DNA from: Streptacidiphilus albus JL83
GTDB lineage: Bacteria; Actinomycetota; Actinomycetes; Streptomycetales; Streptomycetaceae
Length of the DNA: 64,000 nucleotides
Assembly (NCBI RefSeq): GCF_000744705.1
Contig: NZ_JQML01000001.1
Coordinates: 8,380,017-8,444,016, forward strand
Reading direction: 5' to 3'
Part shown: positions 51,760 through 59,493 of the stretch, one piece after another
Layout of the letters: each line of letters starts with the position of its first letter
Numbering within the stretch: the stretch's first letter is position 1
The notes under the pieces: model-generated
What the model was told of the DNA's origin: nothing
Databases searched by the model: none
The model's input: only the letters and a program-made list of their open reading frames with translations
Position numbers and translations under genes: made by a program

Positions 51760-52380
51760 TCAGGCCTGTTGCTCGATGCGTTCGATCATCGCGTCGAGGC
51801 CGGCCTCCAGCGCGTCCGAGCTGCGCTGGGCCTGACCGAGCAGCAGTCCCCCCTGGAGCGCGGCGAGCATCGCCAGGGAGAGCCTCGCCGGATCCGTGTC
51901 CGGGCGCAGCGCGCCGCGCTCGATCATGCACTGGAGCCCTTCGCGGATGGCGTCGGACCAGCGGGAGAAGCTCGCGGCCAGGGCCGTGCGCGCATCCACG
52001 TCGTGTTCCGCCAGTTCGCTGGCGAGCGAACCGAGCGGGCAGCCGCCGACCCAGTTCAGCGAGCGCTGGATCCCGACCACCGTGTCACGCCAGGCGCGCA
52101 GCGCCTCGAAGCTGTCGAGCCGGGCCAGCAACTGCTCCTGGCCCCCGACGATCCGCTGCGTCTGGTACTCGATGACCGCCCTGGTGAGCTCTTCCTTGTC
52201 GGCGAAGTAGTGGTAGATCTGCGAGGAACTGACCCCGGCCGCGTCCCGGATCGCCGGGGTGCTGCTGCCCGCCACGCCGTTCTCGAACATCAGCTGCGCC
52301 GCCGCGCGCACGATCCGCTCACGCGTCGCCTGCCCCTTGGTGGTGGGCGGGGCGGGCTGGTGGACCGGACCGGGAGACAT
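51760..52380 (-). CDS. TetR regulator, LmrA/YxaF type
   Basis: 206 residues. The helix-turn-helix is RERIVRAAAQLMFENGVAGS with DAAGVSSSQIYHYFADKEEL. The effector domain contains GGCPLGSLASEL, a hallmark of the LmrA/YxaF group, whose members respond to drugs or flavonoids through this cysteine-containing segment. It is divergent from a peroxiredoxin-like gene across a 90-bp region with two matching operator-like boxes, so it likely represses both. A redox role for the cysteine is possible but is inference. Confidence 0.86.
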   Translation of the reverse strand: MSPGPVHQPAPPTTKGQATRERIVRAAAQLMFENGVAGSSTPAIRDAAGVSSSQIYHYFADKEELTRAVIEYQTQRIVGGQEQLLARLDSFEALRAWRDTVVGIQRSLNWVGGCPLGSLASELAEHDVDARTALAASFSRWSDAIREGLQCMIERGALRPDTDPARLSLAMLAALQGGLLLGQAQRSSDALEAGLDAMIERIEQQA

Positions 52381-52401
52381 GTCCGAATCCTAGCGCATTC
52401 T

Positions 52402-52448
52402 GGATTTGACTATCCATTCTTCCGGGCGGAGAGTGGATAGCAGAATCC
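52402..52448. promoter_or_regulatory. Two GGAT-type boxes, candidate TetR operators
   Basis: GGATTTGACTATCC (52402-52415) and GGATAGCAGAATCC (52435-52448) are each roughly symmetric and are also inverted copies of each other (with the adjoining A/T, 12 of 15 bases match). They span the divergent promoters of the LmrA/YxaF-type TetR and the peroxiredoxin gene. Confidence 0.65.
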
Positions 52449-52470
52449 AATCTGCCGCTGGGAGCTCCCC

Positions 52471-53136
52471 ATGACGAACAACGACACGACGATCGCCGAC
52501 CAGACGACCGAGGTGAGCCGTCAGGCCGCCGAGCAGCTTCCGGCCGAGGTCATGGCCGGCTTCGGGGCCGAGCTGGCCCGGCTCGTCGAAGAAGGCGTGC
52601 CGAGCGGCGCCGCTGCTCCGGGGGCGCCGATGCCGGACGGCGAGCTCTTCGACGTGCACGGCGCACCGACCACGCTCGCCGCGGCACGCGACGGCCGGCC
52701 CGCCGTGGTCGTCTTCTACCGTGGGGCCTGGTGCCCGTACTGCAACGTCGCTCTGCGCGCGTACGAGAAGGCGCTGGTGGGGGAGCTCGGCCTGCGCGGT
52801 GTGGCGCTGGTTGCGGTCAGCCCGCAGAAGGCCGACGGCGCGCTCTCGCTGACCGAGAAGCTCGCGCTGACCTACACGGTGGTTTCCGACCCGGGGAACC
52901 AGATCGCCAGGCAGCTCGGCATCGTCTTCACCGTCGGCGAGGGTGTGCGCGAGGCCCAGGCGAAGCTCGGCCTCGACCTCGCGGACGTCAATGCGGACGG
53001 CGGCTACGAGCTGCCGCTGCCCACCACGGTCCTCGTCGACGCGGACGGCACCATCCGCTGGATCGACGTGCACCCCGACTACACCACACGCTCCGAGACG
53101 GCCGAGATCCTGGCCGCCGTGGACGCGCTCCGGTAG
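52471..53136 (+). CDS. Peroxiredoxin-like (AhpC/TSA) protein with CxxC
   Basis: 221 residues. The thioredoxin-fold active site is VVFYRGAWCPYCNVAL (Cys-Pro-Tyr-Cys), followed by VSPQKADGALSLTEKLALTY and the cis-Pro region ELPLPTTVLVD. This 'redoxin domain' subfamily differs from true AhpC in having CxxC, and it probably reduces peroxides or disulfides in the cytosol. ATG 52471 follows GGGAGCTCCCC. It is controlled, by inference, by the divergent TetR. Confidence 0.88.
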   Translation: MTNNDTTIADQTTEVSRQAAEQLPAEVMAGFGAELARLVEEGVPSGAAAPGAPMPDGELFDVHGAPTTLAAARDGRPAVVVFYRGAWCPYCNVALRAYEKALVGELGLRGVALVAVSPQKADGALSLTEKLALTYTVVSDPGNQIARQLGIVFTVGEGVREAQAKLGLDLADVNADGGYELPLPTTVLVDADGTIRWIDVHPDYTTRSETAEILAAVDALR

Positions 53137-53144
53137 CGCGGACG

Positions 53145-53168
53145 GGGCCCGGGCTCAGGCCCGGGCCC
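53145..53168. terminator. Hairpin between convergent genes
   Basis: GGGCCCGGGC (53145-53154), TCAG, GCCCGGGCCC (53159-53168) is a perfect 10-bp stem, 9 bp after the peroxiredoxin stop and before the convergent monooxygenase stop. Confidence 0.75.
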
Positions 53169-53190
53169 GGGCGCCGCGTCTCCGCTTCCG

Positions 53191-54813
53191 CTAGCGGTGC
53201 ACCCGGCAGGTGGGCCGTACCGTCGTTCCCGGCGCGCCGGGCAGCTCGGCGAGGGCCCGGCCCAGAGCCGTGGTGGGATCGGCCGGGAGGACGGGCGCGC
53301 GCCAGGCGATGAAGGAGTCCGGGCGCAGCAGGATCGCCCCCGTGCCGCCGCCGGCGCCGTCGAGGCCCGCGCGTTCGGCGAGGGCCGGGCCGGGGTCGGT
53401 GCGGCGCAGGCCGTGCGCCTCGGCGGCCTCGCGCCAGCCTTCGTCGGCGAGGAGGATCCACTCCCCGGCGGCCAGGTCGACCGTCGAGTGCCGGTGTTCG
53501 GGGTCGAGCCAGAGATGGGGGACCCGCGTTCCCGGGGTGCCGTCGAGGTCCTGGGCTGCGGCGGCCGCGGTGTCGTCCTCGGACCCGCCGAGCGATCCGC
53601 CGAGCACGGCGGTCGAGCGGTAGCGGTCGCCCAGTCCGTGGGCCCGGGGGGTGCTCCAGCGCCCGGCCATGGCGGCGCCCCCGCCCCGGTTCAGGGCGCG
53701 GGCGTTCTCGCCGGAGTCGGCGACGGCACGGACGGCGGCCGGGTGGCGCTCGTCGTGGTAGCTGTCCAGGAGCCGCTCACTGCCGCGTCCGCGCAGGGTG
53801 GCGGCCAGCTTCCAGGCGAGATTGTGCGCGTCCGCGACACCGGTGCTCGCGCCGCGCGCTCCGGCGGGCGGCATCTGGTGTGCGCTGTCGCCGACGAAGA
53901 ACACCCGTCCGCAACGCAGCCGGTCCAGGGTGCGTTCGCGGGCCTCCCAGGGGAGCACGCTGAGGACCCGCAGGTCCGGCACGTCCAGGCCGAGGGCCGT
54001 ACGGACGATCTCCGCGCACCTGGTGTGCGGGTAGTGCGCCGGGCTCTCGGCGGCGGGGTCGTAGCGGATGTGGAAGGCCCAGCGGGAGCGGTTGTCGATC
54101 GAGGTCAGCATCCCGCGCAGGCCCGGGCGGTCGATCATCGCGAGGCTGAACTCGCGCTGCCGGACGAACGCCCCCAGGTCCGCGTGGAACAGGACGTTGA
54201 GCTGGTGGCCGTGGCTGCCGCCGTAGGTCGAGGGCACTCGGAGTTCGTGGCGGAGGCCGCCGCCGGCGCCGTCGGCGGCGATCGCGTAGTCGGCCGTGAC
54301 CTGCTGTCGGGTCCCGTCGATGGTCTCCTCCAGCTCCGCCCGCACCCCGTGGGCGTCCTGGTGCAGCGCCAGGCGGCGGGTGCCGAAGCGGAGCTCGCCG
54401 GGCCCCTTGCGGGCGGCCTCCAGGAGCACCGGCTCCACCATGTCCAGGGTGGCCCGCAGTCCGTGGGTCGGGCTCCACCGGGCGACGGTCTCCGGGGCGA
54501 AGATGCTCTCCTCCTCCGGAGGCCCGGTGCGTCGCGCGACGGGGCCCAGCGCCTCGGCGAGCGTGCCACCGGAGAGCACGCCCACCGCGGCTGCCAGGTG
54601 CGCGCCCGCGTCGCGCACCGCGTCGGCGGCGCCGAGCTCGCGGAAGACCTCCATCGCACGGGCATTGACGCTGCGGGCGCGGGGGTGCTCGTGGGTGCCG
54701 GAGTGGGCCTCGACCAGGAGCGAGTTCACGCCCAGCCGCGACAGGGCCAGCGAGGCGGTGAGGCCGACGACGCCGCCGCCCACGACGAGGACCGGATAGT
54801 GCTGTGCGGTCAT
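53191..54813 (-). CDS. FAD-dependent aromatic/polyketide-type monooxygenase
   Basis: 540 residues. Group A flavin monooxygenase motifs: VLVVGGGVVGLTASLAL (GxGxxG), ARSVNARAMEVFRELG, DG in YAIAADGAGG, and GDSAHQMPPAGARGASTGVADAHNLAWKL. A C-terminal thioredoxin-like domain (about residues 400-540) is typical of enzymes that hydroxylate polyketides, phenols or antibiotics such as rifampicin and tetracycline. ATG 54813 overlaps the MFS exporter stop by 4 bp. With the exporter and divergent TetR it forms a modify-and-export unit that could give resistance or self-protection. The substrate is unknown. Confidence 0.88.
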   Translation of the reverse strand: MTAQHYPVLVVGGGVVGLTASLALSRLGVNSLLVEAHSGTHEHPRARSVNARAMEVFRELGAADAVRDAGAHLAAAVGVLSGGTLAEALGPVARRTGPPEEESIFAPETVARWSPTHGLRATLDMVEPVLLEAARKGPGELRFGTRRLALHQDAHGVRAELEETIDGTRQQVTADYAIAADGAGGGLRHELRVPSTYGGSHGHQLNVLFHADLGAFVRQREFSLAMIDRPGLRGMLTSIDNRSRWAFHIRYDPAAESPAHYPHTRCAEIVRTALGLDVPDLRVLSVLPWEARERTLDRLRCGRVFFVGDSAHQMPPAGARGASTGVADAHNLAWKLAATLRGRGSERLLDSYHDERHPAAVRAVADSGENARALNRGGGAAMAGRWSTPRAHGLGDRYRSTAVLGGSLGGSEDDTAAAAAQDLDGTPGTRVPHLWLDPEHRHSTVDLAAGEWILLADEGWREAAEAHGLRRTDPGPALAERAGLDGAGGGTGAILLRPDSFIAWRAPVLPADPTTALGRALAELPGAPGTTVRPTCRVHR

Positions 54814-56249
54814 GCGGAACTCCTGGGGGTGTCAGTGGGGCGAAGCAGCAGTGAGACGAGGCCGGCCAGTGCGCTGAAGCCGGCCGCCGCGGCCAGCGCG
54901 GCGTGGTAGCCGTTGAGTTGGGCGACCCGCAGCGGATGACCGGCCAGACTGCCGCGGGTCACCGACTCGTTGAGGGTGGACAGCACCGCGATGCCCAGCG
55001 CGCCGCCGAGTTGCCGGTTCATGTTGAGCAGGCCGGAGGCGAGGCCGGTGTCCCGCGCGGGCACTCCGGCGGTGGCGGCGCTGGTGGCGGACATCAGCAT
55101 GAGGCCGAGCCCGGTCCCGGTGAGCAGCAGCGGTCCGAGCAGGTCGGGCAGGTAGTGGGCGCCGAGCGGGACGCGGCTGAGCCACAGCAGCCCTGCCCCT
55201 CCGACCAGCCCTCCGTAGCAGGGCAGCCGTCGCGTCCCGGTCGCCAGCAGCCGCCGCGAGCCGAGTGCGGCCCCGGCCAGGCAGACGCCCATCGGCAGCA
55301 TGGCCAGGCCGGTCTGGCGGGCGTCGTAGCCGAGGACCTGCTGCAGCACCTGGGAGGCGAGGTAGAGCGAGGCGGTGAGCGCGGCGCCGAGCATCAGCAC
55401 CAGCAGGTTTCCGGTGCGGATATTGGCTGTTCGGAACAGGTCGAGCCGGACCAGCGGGCTGCGGCTGCGCGCCTCGATGAGCAGGAAGGCGGCCAGCAGG
55501 GCAGCTGCCGCGGCCAGCTCCTGCAGGGTCCTGGGCGCTGCCCAGCCGACCTGCCCGGCCTGCGAGACGGCGTACAGCAGGGCGCCGATGCCGAGCACGG
55601 CGGTCAGTGCGCCGGGGACGTCCAGGGCCTGCCGGTCCGGGCGGGCCTGGGAAGGCAGCAGGCAGTAGCCGACGGCGCCGATGAGTGCGAGCCCGACCGG
55701 GACATTGACGAACATCACCCAGCGCCAGCCGGCCTGCTGCGTCAGCACGCCGCCGATCAGGATGCCCAGCGCCGCCGCCGACGAGCTGGCAGCGGCCCAG
55801 ACGGACAGCGCGCGCCGTCGGGCCGCGCCGTCGTCCTGGGTCGCCGCCATGATCACGCTGAGCGTCGAGGTGGCCAGCCCGGAGGCGCCCACCCCCTGGA
55901 CGACGCGGGCGCCCAGCAGTACCGGCCCGCTGTCGGCCAGCCCGCCGACAGCGCTGGCGGCGGTGAACAGCACCAGCCCGCACAGCAGGGTCGCCCGGCG
56001 CCCGAAGAGGTCCCCGGCCCGGGCGGCGAGCAGGATGCAGCCACCGAGCGCGAGCAGGTAGGCGTCGACCACCCACTGCTCCGCTGCGGCGGAGAGGTGG
56101 AGGGCGGCGCGGATCGAGGGGAGCGCCACGTTCACGATGGCGCTGTCCATGACGACCATGAAGGCCGCCGTGCAGGCAATGGCCAGGACGGCGCCGAGTG
56201 GGAGCCCGGCGCGGAGCAGCCGGGGTGGTGGTGGGGAGAATGAGGACAA
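54810..56249 (-). CDS. MFS exporter, DHA2 (QacA-like) family
   Basis: 479 residues with 13-14 hydrophobic helices. TM1 has FMVVMDSAIVNVALPSI (motif D1), the 2-3 loop ARAGDLFGRRATLL (motif A), TM4 GARVVQGVGASG (motif B) and TM5 GILIGGVLTQQAGWRWVMFVNVP (motif C). It is a proton antiporter for drugs or secondary metabolites. It is the first gene of a two-gene operon with the FAD monooxygenase, and its start lies 14 bp from a long palindrome that the divergent TetR should bind. Confidence 0.9.
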   Translation of the reverse strand: MSSFSPPPPRLLRAGLPLGAVLAIACTAAFMVVMDSAIVNVALPSIRAALHLSAAAEQWVVDAYLLALGGCILLAARAGDLFGRRATLLCGLVLFTAASAVGGLADSGPVLLGARVVQGVGASGLATSTLSVIMAATQDDGAARRRALSVWAAASSSAAALGILIGGVLTQQAGWRWVMFVNVPVGLALIGAVGYCLLPSQARPDRQALDVPGALTAVLGIGALLYAVSQAGQVGWAAPRTLQELAAAAALLAAFLLIEARSRSPLVRLDLFRTANIRTGNLLVLMLGAALTASLYLASQVLQQVLGYDARQTGLAMLPMGVCLAGAALGSRRLLATGTRRLPCYGGLVGGAGLLWLSRVPLGAHYLPDLLGPLLLTGTGLGLMLMSATSAATAGVPARDTGLASGLLNMNRQLGGALGIAVLSTLNESVTRGSLAGHPLRVAQLNGYHAALAAAAGFSALAGLVSLLLRPTDTPRSSA

Positions 56250-56262
56250 GGCGGTCTCCAGG

Positions 56263-56295
56263 CCTGAACACTGTTCTAGTAGAACGGTGTTCAGG
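56263..56295. promoter_or_regulatory. 33-bp near-perfect palindromic operator
   Basis: The left arm CCTGAACACTGTTCTA (56263-56278) and the right arm TAGAACGGTGTTCAGG (56280-56295) are inverted copies with one mismatch around a single G. It lies between the divergent MFS exporter and TetR genes and is the clearest operator in the window. Confidence 0.85.
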
Positions 56296-56352
56296 TTAGG
56301 ATGGCCTTTGTTGTCGCGTCAAGGCCCGTCAGGGCCCACAAGGAGATCCCCC

Positions 56353-56973
56353 ATGCGGTTGCACCGTGCGGACGTGCTCAGCGCCGCGCTGGACCTGCTC
56401 GACGCCGAGGGCCTGGACGGCCTGTCCATGCGGCGCCTGGCGACCAGGCTCGACGTCCAGGTCAGCGCGCTCTACTGGCACTACCGGGACAAGCAGGCGC
56501 TGCTGGACGCGATGGCCGAGCAGCTCATGGAGGGGGTCGCCGACATCGACCCGGTCCGGCCGGGACTGGCCCAGCTCGCCGAACTCGGCCGGCGCCTGCG
56601 CTCGGCCCTGCTCGCCCGCCGCGACGGCGCCCGGGTCGTCTCCGGCACCTACGTGCGCCGGCCGAACACGCTGCGGTTCGGCGACACGGCCGTGCGGGCG
56701 GCGCTGGCCGCCGGCATCCCGGCCGAGGAGGCAGGGCTGGCCTTCTTCACCCTGCAGGACTACGTGCTGGGCCACACCATCGAGGAGCAGAGCCGCAACG
56801 AGCTGCTGTCCTCCCGGGCCGAGCCCCCGGATCAGGCGCCGGAGGTGGCCGAGCAGTACCCCGCCATCCGCGTCGCCATCGAGCACTGGGCGGCCACCGA
56901 CGCCGACGTGCGCTTCCACTACGGCCTGGACGTCCTGATCGACGGGCTGCGCGCCCGGCACCGCACCCAGTAG
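56353..56973 (+). CDS. TetR-family repressor, TetR(D)-like C-terminal domain
   Basis: 206 residues beginning MRLHRADVLSAALDLLDAEGLDGLSMRRLATRLDV in successive helices, then QVSALYWHYRDKQALLDAMA. This is the exact architecture of TetR repressors of efflux pumps, including the C-terminal tetracycline-repressor-type domain (ALLARRDGARVVSGTY, ... EEAGLAFFTLQDYVLGHTIEE). ATG 56353 has AGGAGA upstream. It should bind the 33-bp palindrome and control the divergent exporter and monooxygenase; the inducer may be their substrate. Confidence 0.9.
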   Translation: MRLHRADVLSAALDLLDAEGLDGLSMRRLATRLDVQVSALYWHYRDKQALLDAMAEQLMEGVADIDPVRPGLAQLAELGRRLRSALLARRDGARVVSGTYVRRPNTLRFGDTAVRAALAAGIPAEEAGLAFFTLQDYVLGHTIEEQSRNELLSSRAEPPDQAPEVAEQYPAIRVAIEHWAATDADVRFHYGLDVLIDGLRARHRTQ

Positions 56974-58184
56974 GGCCTGGTCGGAACTGCCTCCGGCGGC
57001 GCAAGGGCCCGGCAACTCGTGGGCGCAGCAGCGCAGTACGCCCGGGCCGCGCCCCGCATCCCGGAGCGTCTCCGGCGCCGGCTCGGCGGAACGGCCCTGA
57101 GCCGCCATCCGCGTCGGTAGTCGGTCGGCCTGCTCCTCGCCCTGCCGTGACTGTCACTGCTCGGCCTGGCCGCCGCCGGAGTCGTCAGGGCCTGATGCTC
57201 CGGCGGCGGATCACCCTGGTGCGCTTCGAGCGGACACCGTGCACGGCGTCCAGGCCCGCGGCCTCCCGGACGGTTCGTCGGCGGCCCGGGCCGCGTGCCG
57301 TTTGTCGACGATCATCCGCGCCGCGCGCTCCGTCGACTCCGGTGGCTGCGTCCATTGGGCAGGCACGGACCGGGACTTCCGAGGACCGGCGCCCCGCGTC
57401 GAACCAGAGTGCGATTCGGACACGCTTGGACAGGGCGGGGCGGGGCAGTCGCAACAGCATGCGGAACATCGTGCCAACTGTGCCCGACGATCTCCGGCCG
57501 TGGTCAGGGCGCCATGCGTCGTGTGGATACTACGAGGCCGGGAATCCCTCCTGGCCTGGGCGGATGCGGTGGTTATGGTACCCGCGGCAGTCGGGGCACG
57601 GGGCGTACCGCGGCCGCCGCGGCTATCGCCCCGACTCCCCGCCGTCGGGGGCTGAACCGTGCATTTCCGCGACAGAAACGCGGGATGAATGGGCAACTCC
57701 CGGGATCCAGATTCGCAATTTCGTTCGGGGGAAGGCGGTGGTGAAACCGGTTCGGATCCGGCTCCCGGGCGAGAACCACCTGGGAGTCGTTCGTCGTTCA
57801 ACCTCAGGGGGTTGCCATCGAGTGACTCACCGTGAAGACTGTGATGAGCTTGCCGGGGGAGCGTTCGAGGCTTGGGGGGCCATGCCGTTCGTATCGCCCG
57901 CGGTGGAGGGTCTCGCGCAGCGGTTGCGCGGGAGGGGTTGCTGAGGGGATGGCTATGTCAGTTGGTCCACGGCGTGCTGAGGTGTAGCGCCTCACCCTGA
58001 CGCCGGGGCTCCGACAGCAGCGCTCCGAAGCAGTAAGTCGACAACAGACCGAAGATGTTCGGTCGTCCGCGATTCGCAGGACGGCGGTGCAGGGGGCACG
58101 CCCGTGCCGTCCGACACCGCGTGCGCAGCCATGCCCGGCACGGCTCTGTGGGGGAGCGCCAGGCCGCGACCGAAGGAGATAAGG
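56974..58184. other. 1.2-kb region without a recognisable gene, left border of the NRPS cluster
   Basis: No frame here has convincing coding character. Near 57010-57195 a plus-strand frame reads like the remnant of an Arg/Ala-rich then Leu-rich membrane protein (RRRLGGTALSRHPRR, SVGLLLALP, LSLLGLAAAGVV), broken by in-frame stops; I cannot name it. From about 57480 to 58260 the base composition is visibly less G+C-rich than the flanks. The end of the region must contain the promoter for the P450 gene, but I could not pick it out. Confidence 0.5.
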
Positions 58185-59402
58185 GTGACCAGCAATCAAC
58201 TAGGGCGCCGATTACTACCATTAGAAGACTTATCCGATCGTTGGCTGAGACTTCGTCAGGGCGACCCGGTACGGTACGAGGAGAGTCGGGGCCTGTGGCA
58301 GGTCCTGGACTACGAGAGCGTCGCCGCGGTGCTCGCCGATCCGGCCACGTACTCCTCCGAGTTGTCCTCCCTGGCGCCGACCCAGGAGGACTTCGAGGTC
58401 TTCCGGCAGGGCAACTTCGTCGGCATGGACCCACCGGAACACCGAAGACTCCGCGCACTGGTGAGCCAGGCGTTCACCCCGCGGGTCGTGCAGGGACTGG
58501 CACCGCGCATCGAGGCCGTGTGCGCGCAGCTGCTGGACGCGGTGGCGGACCAGGACCGGTTCGACCTGGTCGACGCGCTGGCCTATCCGCTCCCCATCAT
58601 CGTCATCGCCGAGCTGCTCGGCGTCCCGCCCGAGGAGCACCGGCTCTTCCAGGAGTGGGCCGGCATCCTGTTCGGCGACGAGCTCAGCGAACAGCTCGGT
58701 GACGAGCTCGACATGGCCGACCTGGAACGGGCGCTGGCGGCCATCGCCCCCACCGTCCGTGAGATGAACGGGTACGTGCTGCAGCACATCCGCAACCGCC
58801 GTGCGGATCCCGGGGACGACCTCACCAGCAGGCTGATCGCCGCCGAGGTGGACGGCGTCCGGCTGGAGGACCAGCAGATGGTCGGCTTCGTCGCCCTGCT
58901 GCTGATCGCCGGACACGTCACCACGACCGCACTGCTGGGCAATGCCGTGGTGACCTTCGACCGGCAGCCCGGCACGGACGCCGCACTGCGCGCCGACCCC
59001 GGCCTGCTTCCGCAGGCCATCGAGGAGGTGCTGCGCTGGCTGCCCCCCTTTCCCGAGCTGGGGCGCCGGGTCACCCGGCCGGTGGTCCTCGGTGGTCAGG
59101 AACTGGCGGCGGACACGCTGCTGATGACCCATCTCGGTGCTGCCAACCGTGATCCTGCGCGCTTCGAGGCGCCCGGTGTCTTCGACGTGACCCGCCACCC
59201 CAATCCCCACCTGACCTTCGGCCACGGCATCCACTTCTGCTTCGGCGCGCCGCTGGCCCGGCTGGAGGCGCGGATCGCGCTACGCACTGTGCACAAACGA
59301 TTCTGTGCCCTGGCGGTCCCCTCCTACGAGGACGTCACGTACCAGAATCCGGCCGTCATCATCGGCGTACGCCGACTGCCGGTGGAGGTCGTCAGGCCGT
59401 AG
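58185..59402 (+). CDS. Cytochrome P450 with three early TTA codons
   Basis: 405 residues. The haem-binding loop is FGHGIHFCFGAPLAR (Cys352), the K-helix ExxR is in EEVLRWLPPFPELGR, and the I-helix reads LLIAGHVTTTALLGN (A242-G-H-V-T-T), with Val where Glu or Asp is usual before Thr. This variant occurs in a group of actinomycete biosynthetic P450s. GTG 58185 has GAAGGAGATAAGG upstream. Codons 10, 13 and 16 are TTA, and rare CTA and AGA codons are close by, unlike any neighbour. TTA needs the bldA tRNA in streptomycetes, so translation should be tied to late growth. It is the first gene of the NRPS block and may oxidise the peptide or a carrier-bound amino acid. Confidence 0.92.
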   Translation: MTSNQLGRRLLPLEDLSDRWLRLRQGDPVRYEESRGLWQVLDYESVAAVLADPATYSSELSSLAPTQEDFEVFRQGNFVGMDPPEHRRLRALVSQAFTPRVVQGLAPRIEAVCAQLLDAVADQDRFDLVDALAYPLPIIVIAELLGVPPEEHRLFQEWAGILFGDELSEQLGDELDMADLERALAAIAPTVREMNGYVLQHIRNRRADPGDDLTSRLIAAEVDGVRLEDQQMVGFVALLLIAGHVTTTALLGNAVVTFDRQPGTDAALRADPGLLPQAIEEVLRWLPPFPELGRRVTRPVVLGGQELAADTLLMTHLGAANRDPARFEAPGVFDVTRHPNPHLTFGHGIHFCFGAPLARLEARIALRTVHKRFCALAVPSYEDVTYQNPAVIIGVRRLPVEVVRP

Positions 59403-59493
59403 CACGGGCGCCCCGCGCCCCGGTCGGCCCACCGCCCACCCGCTGCCGACTCCCACCCGCAGATGAGCCCCAGCTATCAGGAGCCCCGTCCCC

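Noticed and set aside
57185..57801. Short open frames on both strands that might be small genes
   Set aside because: They contain no recognisable motif, have irregular codon-position composition, overlap one another and lack ribosome sites.
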